From Azonexus sp. R2A61 (GTDB lineage Bacteria; Pseudomonadota; Gammaproteobacteria; Burkholderiales; Rhodocyclaceae), in assembly GCF_021401135.1 (NCBI RefSeq), contig NZ_JACBFO010000001.1:62001-126000 (forward strand): a stretch of DNA of 64,000 bases. Direction: 5' to 3'. Position 1 is the first letter of the stretch; the number at the start of each line of letters is the position of its first letter. Both the position numbers and the translations under genes were made by a program. The notes beneath the pieces are model-generated. The model searched no databases and had not been told where the DNA came from. It saw nothing but the letters and a program-made list of their open reading frames with translations. Of the stretch, positions 1-9,674 are shown piece after piece.

Positions 1-98
1 TCGTCCGCGTCCTGTCCATCGAGGAAATCGCCCTTCTCTCCCAAGTCGCCGACACCCCGGAGCCTTCGTTCGCCGATCAACCGCCCGGCGATGCCTGA
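1..98 (+). CDS. 3' end of an upstream chemotaxis gene, probably cheW (partial)
   Basis: An open frame enters from the left edge and stops with TGA at 96-98, overlapping the cheD start at 91 by 8 bases. The visible tail begins VRVLSIEEIALLSQ and ends in a short acidic, proline-containing stretch. CheW proteins often end with a hydrophobic strand of this kind, and cheW commonly lies just before cheD/cheR/cheB. With only about 31 residues visible the family is a guess from context; another Che component is possible. Confidence 0.45.
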   Translation, partial: VRVLSIEEIALLSQVADTPEPSFADQPPGDA

Positions 99-693
99 CT
101 ATGCGACCCTCCCGGCCCGGGAGATCGAGCGTCTGGCTTTCAGCATCGGCCCCGGCGAATGGTCGGTGCAGAGCGAGCGGCCGATCTCGACGCTGCTGGG
201 TTCGTGCATCTCGCTCTGCCTGTACGACGCTGCCCTGCCGCTGGCCGGCATGAATCATTTCATGCTGCCGCAGATGAAGCAGAGCCCCCATGCCGACGAA
301 GACATCCTGCTGGCCGGCGATGCCTGCATGGAAGCCCTGCTCAACGCGATGTTGCAGCGGGGCGGTGCCAAACACCGGATGCGCGCCAAGATCTTCGGTG
401 GCGGGGCAGTCATCGATGCCGGCGGCAGCGGCATGCTGACGGTCGGCGCGCGCAACACCGATTTCGCCAAGGAATGGCTGGCCCGCGAGCAGATTCCGCT
501 GATCGCCGCCGATTGCCTCGGCCCATGGTCGCGCAAGGTGCTGTTCGTCCCGGCGACCGGCGACGCCTACTGCAAGCGGGTCACCGCCAGCCTGGTCAAC
601 CGCGAGTTCCTGGAGCGCGAGATGCGAGCCTACCAGGCGGCCCAGCGCGCGCAGCCGAACACTGTCGGCGATAGAAAGATCGAACTTTTCTGA
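91..693 (+). CDS. cheD: Chemoreceptor glutamine deamidase CheD
   Basis: CheD deamidates specific glutamines in methyl-accepting chemotaxis proteins, and in some species it also stimulates CheC phosphatase. The 200-residue protein has the family core TLLGSCISLCLYD at residues 34-46, giving the expected Cys39 nucleophile, followed by GMNHFMLP with His56; Thr34 matches the third catalytic position. The C-terminal extension after residue 160 is a little longer than in the minimal family. The gene overlaps the preceding one by 8 bases and the following cheR by 1 base (TGATG), so the three are very likely co-translated. It probably acts in the cytoplasm at receptor arrays. Function is assigned from conserved residues and operon context. 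Confidence 0.93.
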   Translation: MPDYATLPAREIERLAFSIGPGEWSVQSERPISTLLGSCISLCLYDAALPLAGMNHFMLPQMKQSPHADEDILLAGDACMEALLNAMLQRGGAKHRMRAKIFGGGAVIDAGGSGMLTVGARNTDFAKEWLAREQIPLIAADCLGPWSRKVLFVPATGDAYCKRVTASLVNREFLEREMRAYQAAQRAQPNTVGDRKIELF

Positions 694-1502
694 TGAACCA
701 GTCCGCGATTACCGACCAGGAATTCAGCATGTTCCAGCGGCTGATCCACAAGATCGCCGGCATCAGCCTATCCGACGCCAAGAAAGTCCTGCTCGTCGGC
801 CGTCTGCAGAAGCGCCTGCGGGTGCACGGTCTGGAAAACTTTTCCCAGTATTACCGGATGCTCGCCGGCGGACAGCATCCGCAAGAACTGCAGACGATGG
901 TCGACCTGCTGACCACCAACGAGACCTATTTCTTCCGCGAAGCGCAGCACTTCCGCTTCCTGTGCGACGAAATCCTGCCGCAGCATCGGCGTACCGGCCG
1001 CTTCCGCGTCTGGAGCGCGGCCAGCTCCAGCGGCGAAGAAGCCTACACGCTGGCCATGCTGCTCGCCGAACATCTGCCCGGCGTTCCCTGGGAAATCGTC
1101 GGCTCCGACATTTCGACCCAGGTGCTCGACAAGGCCAGGGCCGGCCACTATCCGCTCGAACGCATCGACGGCATCCCGCCTGAATTCCTGCGCAAGTACT
1201 GCCTGAAAGGGGTGCGGGCGCAGACCGGCACCTTCCTGGTCCAGCAGTCGTTGCGCGAGCGGGTCGCCTTCCGCCAGATCAACCTGACCTTGCCGGTCGC
1301 CGACGACATCGGGCAATTCGAAGTCATCTTCCTGCGCAACGTGATGATCTATTTCGATATCGACACCAAGCGCAAGGTGGTCGAAAATCTGTTACCGAAG
1401 CTGTTGCCGGGCGGTCACTTCATCATCGGCCATTCGGAAACATTGAACGGCATCGCTTCGGGACTGCGGCAGGTCAGGCCGACCATCTATCGCAAAGACT
1501 GA
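693..1502 (+). CDS. cheR: Chemotaxis protein methyltransferase CheR
   Basis: CheR methylates glutamates on chemoreceptors using S-adenosylmethionine and so sets adaptation together with CheB. The 269-residue protein has the N-terminal helical CheR domain (about 1-80), then the Rossmann methyltransferase domain. Family landmarks are [12 protein letters not shown], the SAM-binding strand [18 protein letters not shown], and [10 protein letters not shown] near the C-terminus. Length is normal for CheR without a TPR extension. The start codon overlaps the cheD stop by one base, and cheB starts five bases after this stop, so adaptation enzymes are made from one message. Confidence 0.95.
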   Translation: MNQSAITDQEFSMFQRLIHKIAGISLSDAKKVLLVGRLQKRLRVHGLENFSQYYRMLAGGQHPQELQTMVDLLTTNETYFFREAQHFRFLCDEILPQHRRTGRFRVWSAASSSGEEAYTLAMLLAEHLPGVPWEIVGSDISTQVLDKARAGHYPLERIDGIPPEFLRKYCLKGVRAQTGTFLVQQSLRERVAFRQINLTLPVADDIGQFEVIFLRNVMIYFDIDTKRKVVENLLPKLLPGGHFIIGHSETLNGIASGLRQVRPTIYRKD

Positions 1503-1507
1503 ACATC

Positions 1508-2602
1508 ATGGCAATACCCGGGAAAATCAAGGTCATGATCGTCGACGACTCGGCGCTGGTCCGCCAGGTCATCAGCCAGCGCCTCGCCCGCGAACCGGAC
1601 ATCGAGGTGATCGCCACGGCAGCCGACCCGCTGTTCGCCATCGACAAGCTGCGCCAGGCCTGGCCGGACGTGTTGATCGTGGACATCGAGATGCCGCGTG
1701 TCGATGGCATCTCCTTCCTGCGCAAGATCATGACCGAACGTCCGACACCGGTGATCATCTGCTCCTCGCTCGCCGAGAGCGGCGCCCAGGTCACTTTCGA
1801 CGCGCTATCGGCCGGTGCGGTAACGATCATCAACAAACCCAAGGCCGGTCTGAAGTCATTTCTCGAAGACGCGTCGACCGACATCGTGCAGGCCGTACGT
1901 AGCGCGGCCAAGGCCAACCTGCGCGCGCTGCCGCGCGGCACTGCTGCGGTCAACGCCGGCCCGCGGGTAAAAATGCCAAACGACGTCCCGCCCGCAGCGA
2001 AGTCGAATTCTCTGGGCCGGACCACCGATCAGTTGATCGCCATCGGCACCTCGACCGGCGGCACCCAGGCGCTGGAACACATCCTGACCCGGCTGCCGGG
2101 GACCACGCTAGGCATCGTCATCGTCCAGCACATGCCGGAAAAGTTCACCGCACTGTTCGCCGAACGACTCAACGGCCTGTGCGACATCGAGGTCCGCGAG
2201 GCGCGCGACGGCGATCGCATCGTTCCCGGCCGCGCGCTGATCGCCCCGGGCGGCCGGCACATGGCGGTCAAACGCAGCGGCGGCCAATACCTGGTGGAGG
2301 TGATGGACGGCCCGCTGGTCAATCGACACAAGCCTTCGGTAGACGTCCTGTTCCGCTCGGTCGCCCGACATGCCGGCAACAACGCGCTGGGCATCATCAT
2401 GACCGGCATGGGCGATGACGGCGCCCGGGGTATCCGCGAAATGCGCGATGCCGGCGCCCGCACCATCGCCCAGGACGAAGCCAGCTGCGTCGTCTTCGGC
2501 ATGCCGGCAGAAGCCATCAAACTCGGCGCAATCGATGAAATCATGCCGCTCGACCGGATCGCCGGCGCCATCGTCGAGCACACCCGGAAACACGCAAGCT
2601 GA
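1508..2602 (+). CDS. cheB: Chemotaxis response regulator protein-glutamate methylesterase CheB
   Basis: CheB removes methyl groups from receptor glutamates when phosphorylated by CheA. The 364-residue protein has a receiver domain at about residues 8-125 with the acidic pair in [12 protein letters not shown] and the phospho-acceptor Asp59 in [13 protein letters not shown] linker follows, then the esterase domain from about 175. The catalytic triad is visible as Ser182 (GTSTGG), His208 (QHMPEKF) and Asp304 (GMGDDGARG). All expected residues are present. It lies directly after cheR, closing the cheD-cheR-cheB adaptation block; the next gene begins 17 bases downstream on the same strand. Confidence 0.96.
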   Translation: MAIPGKIKVMIVDDSALVRQVISQRLAREPDIEVIATAADPLFAIDKLRQAWPDVLIVDIEMPRVDGISFLRKIMTERPTPVIICSSLAESGAQVTFDALSAGAVTIINKPKAGLKSFLEDASTDIVQAVRSAAKANLRALPRGTAAVNAGPRVKMPNDVPPAAKSNSLGRTTDQLIAIGTSTGGTQALEHILTRLPGTTLGIVIVQHMPEKFTALFAERLNGLCDIEVREARDGDRIVPGRALIAPGGRHMAVKRSGGQYLVEVMDGPLVNRHKPSVDVLFRSVARHAGNNALGIIMTGMGDDGARGIREMRDAGARTIAQDEASCVVFGMPAEAIKLGAIDEIMPLDRIAGAIVEHTRKHAS

Positions 2603-2619
2603 GCGACGAGATCAACCCG

Positions 2620-5565
2620 ATGCCGGCCCCCGCCCCCACCAAACGCCCTCGCCCCCTGGTTCTCGCCGTCGATGACCAACCGGCGAACCTGGCCGTCGCC
2701 AGCGCCATGCTGGAAGACCTCGAGGTCGACGTTCTGACCGCTGCCAATGGCCCATCCGCCCTGAGCATCGCTGCCGAAACGCAGCCCGACCTGATCCTGC
2801 TCGACATCATGATGCCCGGCATGGACGGCCACGCCGTTTTCGAACAACTGCGCGCTTCGCCGGGGACCCGCGACATTCCGGTGATCTTCGTCAGTGCGCT
2901 GGACTCCCCGGACGACCAGTTCGCCGGCCTGCACGAAGGGGCCGTGGACTACATCACCAAGCCGATCAAGGCCAATCTGTTCCGGGTGCGGGTTCAGAAC
3001 CAGCTGGCGCTGAAGTTTGCACGCGACCGGCTGGCCGCCCAGAACGCCGAACTGGAGCGCGAAGTCGAAAACCGTGTCCGCGAAAATTCCCGGCTTTCCA
3101 CCAGCCTCCAGATGGCCCTGACGGCCGCCGGTCAGGGGACCTGGGAATATCGCCCGGACAACGGCTGTATTCACTGGGATCAGGAATTCCTGAAAATCCT
3201 CGGTCTACCGCAAGTCCCGGAAAATTTCGACGATAGCCTGCGGCTTGTTCACCCGGAGGACCAGCAGATACTCCAGCAACTGTTTGCCCAGGCCCTGCCC
3301 GATGCCGGCAGGGCTGCCGTCTGCGAGTTCCGCATGCAGCATGCCGACGGACGCTGGATCTGGCTGGAAGGCCGGGGCAAGATCGTGCCCGACGATCACG
3401 ACGGCAAACGCATCCTCGGCACGATCACCGACATCAGTCTGCGCAAGCAGGCCGAAATCGAGGAGCGCCTGTCGTCCGCCGTGTTTACCGGGATCAGCGA
3501 TGGCGTGTGCATCACCGATCCTCAGGGGCGGGTTTTGATGGTGAATGAAGCCTTCGTACGCAGCACCGGTTACCCGACCAGCGAAATCGTCGGCCGGGAA
3601 ATGGACTGCCTGCGTTCCGGCCTGCACGCCGACGAGTTCTACCGGGACATCTGGCAAACGCTGGCCCGCCACGGCAACTGGCAGGGGGAAATCACCAACC
3701 GCCGCAAGGACGGCGAATTGATCAGCGAATGGCTGAACATTTCGGCCGTCCGCGACTCGCTCGGCCGGCTCACCCACTACGTCGGCATCTACAGCGACCT
3801 GTCGGAACGCAAGGCTGCCCTGGAACGCATCCAGTACCTGTCCAGCCACGACCACCTGACCGGCCTGCCCAATCGCAACCTGCTTGCCGACCGCCTGAGC
3901 CAGGCCCTGATCAACGCCCACCGTTTCGAACGTCAGACGGCAGTCATCCTGCTCGACATCAACCGTTTCCGGAGCATCAACGAAACGCTGGGACCGCCGG
4001 TCGGCGATCGGCTGCTCGGCGAAGTCGCCAGCCGCTTGCAGGGGCAGATCCGCGACGGCGATACGATGGGACGTCGTGGCGGCAACGAATTCGGCTTCAT
4101 CATGGCCAACCTCAGCCATGAGCGCGACGCCATCGCCCTGGTCCAGCATCTCCTTGACGCGCTCGCCGAACCTTTCGAGATCGAAGGCCAGGCCGTCGTA
4201 CTGACCGCCAGCATCGGCGTCAGCCTGGCACCGCGCGACGGCAACGATGCCGCGACGCTGCTGCGGACGGCGGATACGGCACTGGCCCGGGCCAAACAGG
4301 CGGGGCGCAACACCTTCCGTTTCTACTCACCGGAAATGGATGCCGATGCCGCCCGCCGGATGGCGCTGGAGGCCGCCTTGCAACACGCCGTGGATCGCGG
4401 CGAACTGAGCCTGGCTTATCAACCCCAGGTGAGCCTGGACAGCGGCCGGCTGATCGGCATGGAAGCGCTGTTGCGCTGGCAGCATCCGGAGTTCGGGCAA
4501 ATTTCCCCGGCCGAATTCATTCCGCTGGCCGAGGACAACGGACAGATCGTTGCACTGGGCAAATGGGTGCTCGCCAGCGCCTGCCGCCAGACCAAGCGCT
4601 GGCTGGACCTCGGCCTGATTACCAACCTGCGGGTTGCGGTCAACCTGTCCACACGTCAATTCCGCCAGGCCGACCTGCCCGATACCGTGAGCCGGATTCT
4701 CGAGGAAACCGGCCTGCCGCCGGCGGCACTGGAACTGGAAATCACCGAAAATGCCTTCATCGAAGATCTCGATACGGCCATCGCCACCTGCCGGACGCTG
4801 AAGAAACTCGGCATCAAGCTGTCGCTCGACGATTTCGGTACTGGCTATTCATCGCTCTCCTACGTTTCGCGATTTCCCTTCGACAAGATCAAGATCGACC
4901 AGAGTTTCGTCCGCGACATCATCGAAAACCCGGTCAACGCGGCGATCGCCACGTCGGCCATCGTGATGGCGCGCAGCCTGAATCTGGCTGTCCTCGCCGA
5001 AGGCGTCGAAACCGAAGCCCAGGCCAATTTCCTGCGCGGGCGACGCTGCGACGCGATTCAAGGCTTCCTGTTCAGCCGACCGCTGGCCCCCGAAGCCTTC
5101 GAACAGTTGCTGGCCGGCCGGCCGACACTCAAGCTGGTCGAAACGGTCCAACAACAGACGCCGACGCTGCTGCTGGTCGATGACGAACCCAATGTGCTGA
5201 ATGCGTTGTCCCGGCTGCTGCGCCGGGAAGGCTACCGGATATTCACGGCGACGACGCCGAGCGCCGCTTTCGAACAACTGGCGCAGCACGCCGTACAGGT
5301 CATCATCTCGGACCAGCGCATGCCGGAAATGTCGGGTACCGAGTTCCTGTCGCGCGTCCGCCAGCTGTATCCGGATACGATCCGCATCGTGCTGACCGGC
5401 TACACCGACCTCGACTCGGTCACCAATGCGATCAATCACGGCGCCATCTACAAGTTCCTGACCAAGCCCTGGGACGACGATCTGCTGCGCGAGCAGATCC
5501 GCGAAGCCTTTCGCCTGATCAAGGCACAGCTGATCGATCGTCGCGACGATGGGGAAAAGCCCTGA
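2620..5565 (+). CDS. Composite c-di-GMP signalling protein, REC-PAS-PAS-GGDEF-EAL-REC
   Basis: A large soluble protein of 981 residues with no membrane segment. Domains in order: receiver (about 10-130, acceptor Asp in LILLDIMMPGMDG), PAS (about 160-280), PAS (about 290-400), GGDEF (about 410-565), EAL (about 575-825) and a second receiver (about 845-970, SDQRMPEMSG). The GGDEF signature reads GGNEF near residue 487, so Asp to Asn at the third position, while the upstream RDGD matches an inhibitory RxxD site. The EAL domain keeps MEALLRW, ELEITENAF, DDFGTGYSSL and AEGVETEAQ and looks catalytic. It is therefore probably a regulated c-di-GMP phosphodiesterase; cyclase activity is doubtful. Its stop overlaps the next gene by one base. 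Confidence 0.9.
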   Translation: MPAPAPTKRPRPLVLAVDDQPANLAVASAMLEDLEVDVLTAANGPSALSIAAETQPDLILLDIMMPGMDGHAVFEQLRASPGTRDIPVIFVSALDSPDDQFAGLHEGAVDYITKPIKANLFRVRVQNQLALKFARDRLAAQNAELEREVENRVRENSRLSTSLQMALTAAGQGTWEYRPDNGCIHWDQEFLKILGLPQVPENFDDSLRLVHPEDQQILQQLFAQALPDAGRAAVCEFRMQHADGRWIWLEGRGKIVPDDHDGKRILGTITDISLRKQAEIEERLSSAVFTGISDGVCITDPQGRVLMVNEAFVRSTGYPTSEIVGREMDCLRSGLHADEFYRDIWQTLARHGNWQGEITNRRKDGELISEWLNISAVRDSLGRLTHYVGIYSDLSERKAALERIQYLSSHDHLTGLPNRNLLADRLSQALINAHRFERQTAVILLDINRFRSINETLGPPVGDRLLGEVASRLQGQIRDGDTMGRRGGNEFGFIMANLSHERDAIALVQHLLDALAEPFEIEGQAVVLTASIGVSLAPRDGNDAATLLRTADTALARAKQAGRNTFRFYSPEMDADAARRMALEAALQHAVDRGELSLAYQPQVSLDSGRLIGMEALLRWQHPEFGQISPAEFIPLAEDNGQIVALGKWVLASACRQTKRWLDLGLITNLRVAVNLSTRQFRQADLPDTVSRILEETGLPPAALELEITENAFIEDLDTAIATCRTLKKLGIKLSLDDFGTGYSSLSYVSRFPFDKIKIDQSFVRDIIENPVNAAIATSAIVMARSLNLAVLAEGVETEAQANFLRGRRCDAIQGFLFSRPLAPEAFEQLLAGRPTLKLVETVQQQTPTLLLVDDEPNVLNALSRLLRREGYRIFTATTPSAAFEQLAQHAVQVIISDQRMPEMSGTEFLSRVRQLYPDTIRIVLTGYTDLDSVTNAINHGAIYKFLTKPWDDDLLREQIREAFRLIKAQLIDRRDDGEKP

Positions 5566-7787
5566 TGCCCCAGGCCGACGCGATTCTGGTCCTGACCTGC
5601 GTCGCCGTGCTGGCCTTCGGTGCCCGTATCGCCTGGCGCTTGCGCCAGGAACGTTCGCGCTTCCGGGCCATCTTCGACTCCGCACCGGTCGGCATGGCCC
5701 AGTCCTCCGCCCAGCAGCGCTGGATCGAGGTCAATCCGGCACTCGCCAGGATGCTGGGCTATCCCCGGGAACAGTTGATCGGCCGGGCCTGGAACGAACT
5801 GACCCATCCCGACGACCGGCGCGTCAATCAGGCTCTGTTCGACGCGGTGCTGCGTGGCGAACGCGATGAATACACGCTGGAAAAGCGCTTCTGGCGGGCC
5901 GACGGCAATATCCTGCTGGTCAGTCTGACGGCCCGCGCAGTGCGCAAGCCGGGCGGCGATGTCGACTATCTGGCGGTGGTGATTCAGGACATCACGCAAC
6001 AAACACAGACCGAAAAGCAATTCGCCCGCCAGGTGGACCGTTCGGCGCTGCTGCTCGAACTGCCCCACCAGGGCGAGCACATCGATGAAAAAGGCTTGAT
6101 GCAGTATGCCCTCGAACGGGCCGAGCACCTGACCGACAGCCGGATCGGCTTCATGCACCTGATCGACGACGATGCCCGCGACATCGAGTTGGTCGCCTGG
6201 TCGCGCAACACGCTGGAGAAATACTGCCAGGCCAGCGCCGCCAGTCACTATCTGCTGGCCGAGGCCGGCATCTGGGCCAATGCGGTGCGCGAACAGCGGC
6301 CGATCGTGGTCAACGATTACCCGCACGAACCGACGGCGCACGGCTTGCCCGAAGGACATTCCCCGCTCTCCCGCCTGCTCTGCGTACCGGTACTCGACAA
6401 CGGCGTCGTGCGCATGGTGGCCGGTCTCGGCAACAAGGACGACGCCTACAACGGCTACGACGTCGAGACACTGCAACTGATCGCCAACGAAACCTGGCGC
6501 ATCGTCCGGCGACAGCGGGCCGACAACGCGCTGCGGCTGGCCATGCAGGTCGTCAATGCCAGCCCGGTCGTCTGCTTCCGCTGGCTGGCCGGCAACGGCT
6601 GGCCGGTGGCCTTCGTCTCGGACAACGTCCGGCAATGGGGCTACACGCCGGCACAACTGCTGGCCGGCGCACCGGGGTTTGCCAGCATCGTGCACCCCGA
6701 CGACCTGCAGCGCATCGCCGACGAAGTGCTGCAGCAAACGGCCGAGGGCAAGGACGAAGTGGAACGGGAATACCGTCTGCTGACGGCTGAAAACCGGGTC
6801 ATCTGGGTTGTCGACCGGACCAAGATCACCCGCGACGGGCTGGGCCTGCCGATGTACTTCGACGGCGTGCTGACCGACATCAGCGACCGCAAGAAGCAAC
6901 AGCTGCAACTGGCCGACACGCTGGACGAGCAGCGGCAGCTGAACCGGCGGCTGGAAGAAGCCAACAACCAGTTGCTGCAATCCGAGAAGATGGCCTCGAT
7001 CGGCCAGCTGGCCGCCGGCATCGCCCACGAGCTGAACAATCCGATCGGTTTCGTGCATTCCAATCTGGGCACGCTGGACAGCTACCTGCACGACCTGATG
7101 GCCCTGATCGATGCCTATCAGGCTGCGGTCGACGCCCAGGGCGAAGCATTTTCCCAGCGCACCTCGCTGGCCCAGATGCGCGAGGAGCGCGATTTCGAGT
7201 TCGTCCGCGACGACATCTTCAAGCTACTGGCCGAATCCAAGGACGGCCTGAGCCGGGTGGGCAAGATCGTTCAGGACCTGAAGACCTTCTCACGCGTCGG
7301 CGAGCAGGAATGGCAGGAGGCCGACCTGCATCAGGGCATCGACTCGACACTGAACATCGTCTGGAACGAACTCAAGTACAAATGCCGGATCGTCAAGGAG
7401 TACGGCGACCTGCCGGCGGTTTTCTGCCTGATCTCGCAACTCAACCAGGTGTTCATGAACCTGCTGGTAAACGCCGGCCACGCGATCGAGGACAAAGGCA
7501 CGATCACCATCCGCACCCGGCGCCTCGACGGCGAGCGGGTCAGCATAGAGATTTCCGACACCGGCAGCGGCATCGCCCGGGAAAACCTGCGCCGCATCTT
7601 CGAGCCCTTCTTCACGACCAAGCCGGTCGGCAAGGGAACCGGCCTCGGGCTGTCCGTTTCGTACAGCATCGTGCAGCGCCATCACGGTCGTATCGAGGTG
7701 GATAGCGAACCTGGCCGCGGCACAACGTTCAGGGTTATCCTGCCCATACACCCACCACCGGATGCAGCACAGGAGAGCGCATCATGA
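5565..7787 (+). CDS. PAS-GAF-PAS sensor histidine kinase
   Basis: A 740-residue sensor kinase. A single hydrophobic segment at about residues 6-25 may anchor it in the inner membrane; there is no periplasmic loop, so sensing is probably cytoplasmic. A PAS domain (about 32-145), a GAF-like domain (about 160-320, with GFMHLIDDDARDIELVAWS) and a second PAS (about 330-440) precede a coiled coil. The HisKA box has the predicted phospho-acceptor His488 in GIAHELNNPIGF. The ATPase domain shows the N box MNLLVNAGHAIED and G boxes DTGSGIA and GKGTGLGLSVSYS. There is no attached receiver; the overlapping downstream receiver proteins are natural partners. The ligand is unknown. Confidence 0.9.
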   Translation: MPQADAILVLTCVAVLAFGARIAWRLRQERSRFRAIFDSAPVGMAQSSAQQRWIEVNPALARMLGYPREQLIGRAWNELTHPDDRRVNQALFDAVLRGERDEYTLEKRFWRADGNILLVSLTARAVRKPGGDVDYLAVVIQDITQQTQTEKQFARQVDRSALLLELPHQGEHIDEKGLMQYALERAEHLTDSRIGFMHLIDDDARDIELVAWSRNTLEKYCQASAASHYLLAEAGIWANAVREQRPIVVNDYPHEPTAHGLPEGHSPLSRLLCVPVLDNGVVRMVAGLGNKDDAYNGYDVETLQLIANETWRIVRRQRADNALRLAMQVVNASPVVCFRWLAGNGWPVAFVSDNVRQWGYTPAQLLAGAPGFASIVHPDDLQRIADEVLQQTAEGKDEVEREYRLLTAENRVIWVVDRTKITRDGLGLPMYFDGVLTDISDRKKQQLQLADTLDEQRQLNRRLEEANNQLLQSEKMASIGQLAAGIAHELNNPIGFVHSNLGTLDSYLHDLMALIDAYQAAVDAQGEAFSQRTSLAQMREERDFEFVRDDIFKLLAESKDGLSRVGKIVQDLKTFSRVGEQEWQEADLHQGIDSTLNIVWNELKYKCRIVKEYGDLPAVFCLISQLNQVFMNLLVNAGHAIEDKGTITIRTRRLDGERVSIEISDTGSGIARENLRRIFEPFFTTKPVGKGTGLGLSVSYSIVQRHHGRIEVDSEPGRGTTFRVILPIHPPPDAAQESAS

Positions 7788-9100
7788 GCGAGACGACCGA
7801 GGCCCCGGGCCTGCTGCTGGTCGACGACGAAGCGAACATCCTCTCGGCCCTGCGCCGCCTGTTCCGCCCCCACGGCTATCGCATCTTCACCGCCGAAAGC
7901 GGGACTGCCGGGCTGGAGCTGCTCGACCGGGAAAGCATCGATCTGGTGATCTCCGACATGCGCATGCCGGAGATGGATGGCGCGACCTTTCTGAAGCAGG
8001 TCCGCGAGCGACGCCCCGCGGTCATGCGCATCCTGTTGACCGGCTATGCCGACATCACCTCCACGGTCGCCGCGATCAACGAAGGCGAAATCTATCGCTA
8101 CATCGCCAAGCCCTGGAACGACAACGAAGTGCTGACGGTCGTCCGCGAAGCGCTCGACCGTCAGCGACTGGAAAGCGAAAACCGTCGGCTGACCGCATTG
8201 ACCCAGGCCCAGAACGAGGAACTGAAGACGCTCAACGCCGGCCTCGAACACAAGGTCGCCGAGCGCACCGCCGAATTGCGTCAGGCGCTCGCCTTCGTCG
8301 AACAGGCACATGGAGAACTGAAGAAGTCCTTCCTGACCAGCGTCCAGGTATTCGCCGGCCTGATCGAACTGCGCAGCGGCCCGGCCGGCAAGCCACTGGC
8401 CGGCCACGGCCGGCGCGTCGCCGAACTCGCCCGGCAGCTCGGGCAACGCATGGGACTGAGCGAAGCCGATGGACAAAACCTGATGCTGGCCGGACTGCTG
8501 CACGATATCGGCAAACTCGGCCTGCCCGACGAACTGCTCGGCAAACCCTACAACACGCTGACCGGCGAACAACGCGCCCGGGTAATGAAACATCCGCTGG
8601 TCGGCCAGAACCTGCTGATCGGCATCGACCGCTTCAAGGACGCGGCACTGCTCGTCCGGCACCACCACGAGTGCTACGACGGCAACGGCTATCCGGACCG
8701 CCTGGCCGGCATCGCCATCCCGCTCGGCGCCCGCCTGCTCGCCGTGGTCAACGACTACGATGCGCTGCAGGTCGGCACGCTGGTCCAGCGGCCGCTGAAG
8801 GCCCAGGAAGCGCTCGATTTCCTGATCGAGAACCGCGGCAAGCGCTACGACCCTGCTGCGGTCGACGCCTTCGTCACGATGATTTCCGAAACCCTGCGCA
8901 ACGAACCGGTCGAACTGCCGCTGCGCACCATGCACCTGAAACCGGGCATGCTGGTCAGCCGCGATCTGCTGCATCGCGACGGCTACCTTCTGCTGGCCAC
9001 CGGCAGCACGCTCAACGCCGACATCATCGGACAGCTGATCCGGCTCGAACAGGTCGAACAACACAATCTTACGGTCTACATCCGCCAGGAGGGAAAATGA
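7784..9100 (+). CDS. Response regulator with HD-GYP c-di-GMP phosphodiesterase domain (RpfG type)
   Basis: A 438-residue RpfG-like regulator. The receiver domain (about 9-125) has acceptor Asp58 in ISDMRMPEMDG and a KPW motif at its end. A coiled coil (about 130-175) leads to an HD-GYP domain. His240-Asp241 (LLHDIGK), the downstream HHHECYDG and GNGYP at 300-304 are all present, so c-di-GMP hydrolysis is expected. About 85 residues follow the HD-GYP core and form an extra C-terminal segment often seen in this family. It overlaps the upstream kinase by four bases (ATGA) and the downstream receiver gene by four bases, which suggests fixed stoichiometry and partnership with that kinase. Confidence 0.92.
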   Translation: MSETTEAPGLLLVDDEANILSALRRLFRPHGYRIFTAESGTAGLELLDRESIDLVISDMRMPEMDGATFLKQVRERRPAVMRILLTGYADITSTVAAINEGEIYRYIAKPWNDNEVLTVVREALDRQRLESENRRLTALTQAQNEELKTLNAGLEHKVAERTAELRQALAFVEQAHGELKKSFLTSVQVFAGLIELRSGPAGKPLAGHGRRVAELARQLGQRMGLSEADGQNLMLAGLLHDIGKLGLPDELLGKPYNTLTGEQRARVMKHPLVGQNLLIGIDRFKDAALLVRHHHECYDGNGYPDRLAGIAIPLGARLLAVVNDYDALQVGTLVQRPLKAQEALDFLIENRGKRYDPAAVDAFVTMISETLRNEPVELPLRTMHLKPGMLVSRDLLHRDGYLLLATGSTLNADIIGQLIRLEQVEQHNLTVYIRQEGK

Positions 9101-9663
9101 GCCGCATCCTGATCGTCGATGACGAAGCCTCCATCCTCAAATCATTGCAGCGCCTGCTGCGCCACGCGCCCTGCAGCTACGGCAACCAGCACTTCCCGCT
9201 GGAAGTGGTGACCACCACGTCGGCACACGAAGCCCTCGCCTTCGCGCACCAGGACGATTTCGACCTGTTCATCAGCGACTACCGCATGCCGGAGATGGAT
9301 GGCGTCGAATTCCTCAAGGCCGCCAAGGCCATCCAGCCCGATGCGGCGCGCCTGATCCTGTCCGGCTATGCCGACCTGAACGCCCTGCTGCGGGCGGTCA
9401 ACGAAGTCGGGATCGAGCGCTTCATCGCCAAGCCGTGGAACGATTACGAGTTGCTGTCGGCGATCGGCCAGGCGCTGGCACACCGCAACCTGCAACGGGA
9501 GAATCGCCAGTTGGCCGACCTCGTCCGTCTGGAAATGGGCGACAAATCGGCCGAAGAGCTCGAAGCCGAACGCCTGGAACGGATCGAACCGGGCATCACG
9601 CACGTCGACTGGGGGCCGGACGGTTCGGTGGTACTCGATCCCGATCTGCTCAAGGACGATTGA
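9097..9663 (+). CDS. Stand-alone receiver-domain response regulator
   Basis: A 188-residue protein. The start is the ATG at 9097, preceded by the strong ribosome site AGGAGGG, overlapping the previous stop by four bases. A receiver domain fills about residues 2-140, with DDE in ILIVDDEASI, acceptor Asp61 in ISDYRMPEMDG and the same KPW ending as the neighbouring receivers. An insertion of about 13 residues follows the first helix (around HAPCSYGNQHF), which is unusual. The last 45 residues form an acidic tail without a recognised output domain. It may be a phosphate sink or a protein-protein switch for the flanking kinases. Confidence 0.85.
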   Translation: MSRILIVDDEASILKSLQRLLRHAPCSYGNQHFPLEVVTTTSAHEALAFAHQDDFDLFISDYRMPEMDGVEFLKAAKAIQPDAARLILSGYADLNALLRAVNEVGIERFIAKPWNDYELLSAIGQALAHRNLQRENRQLADLVRLEMGDKSAEELEAERLERIEPGITHVDWGPDGSVVLDPDLLKDD

Positions 9664-9674
9664 ACGGATCGGCC

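Noticed and set aside
5448..7091. Long - strand open frame opposite the PAS-GAF kinase
   Set aside because: Antisense shadow; the + strand has clear histidine kinase motifs.
9097..9663. Longer protein starting near 7762 in the same frame
   Set aside because: The upstream part is a shadow of the HD-GYP gene; the receiver domain starts at ATG 9097 with a strong ribosome site.
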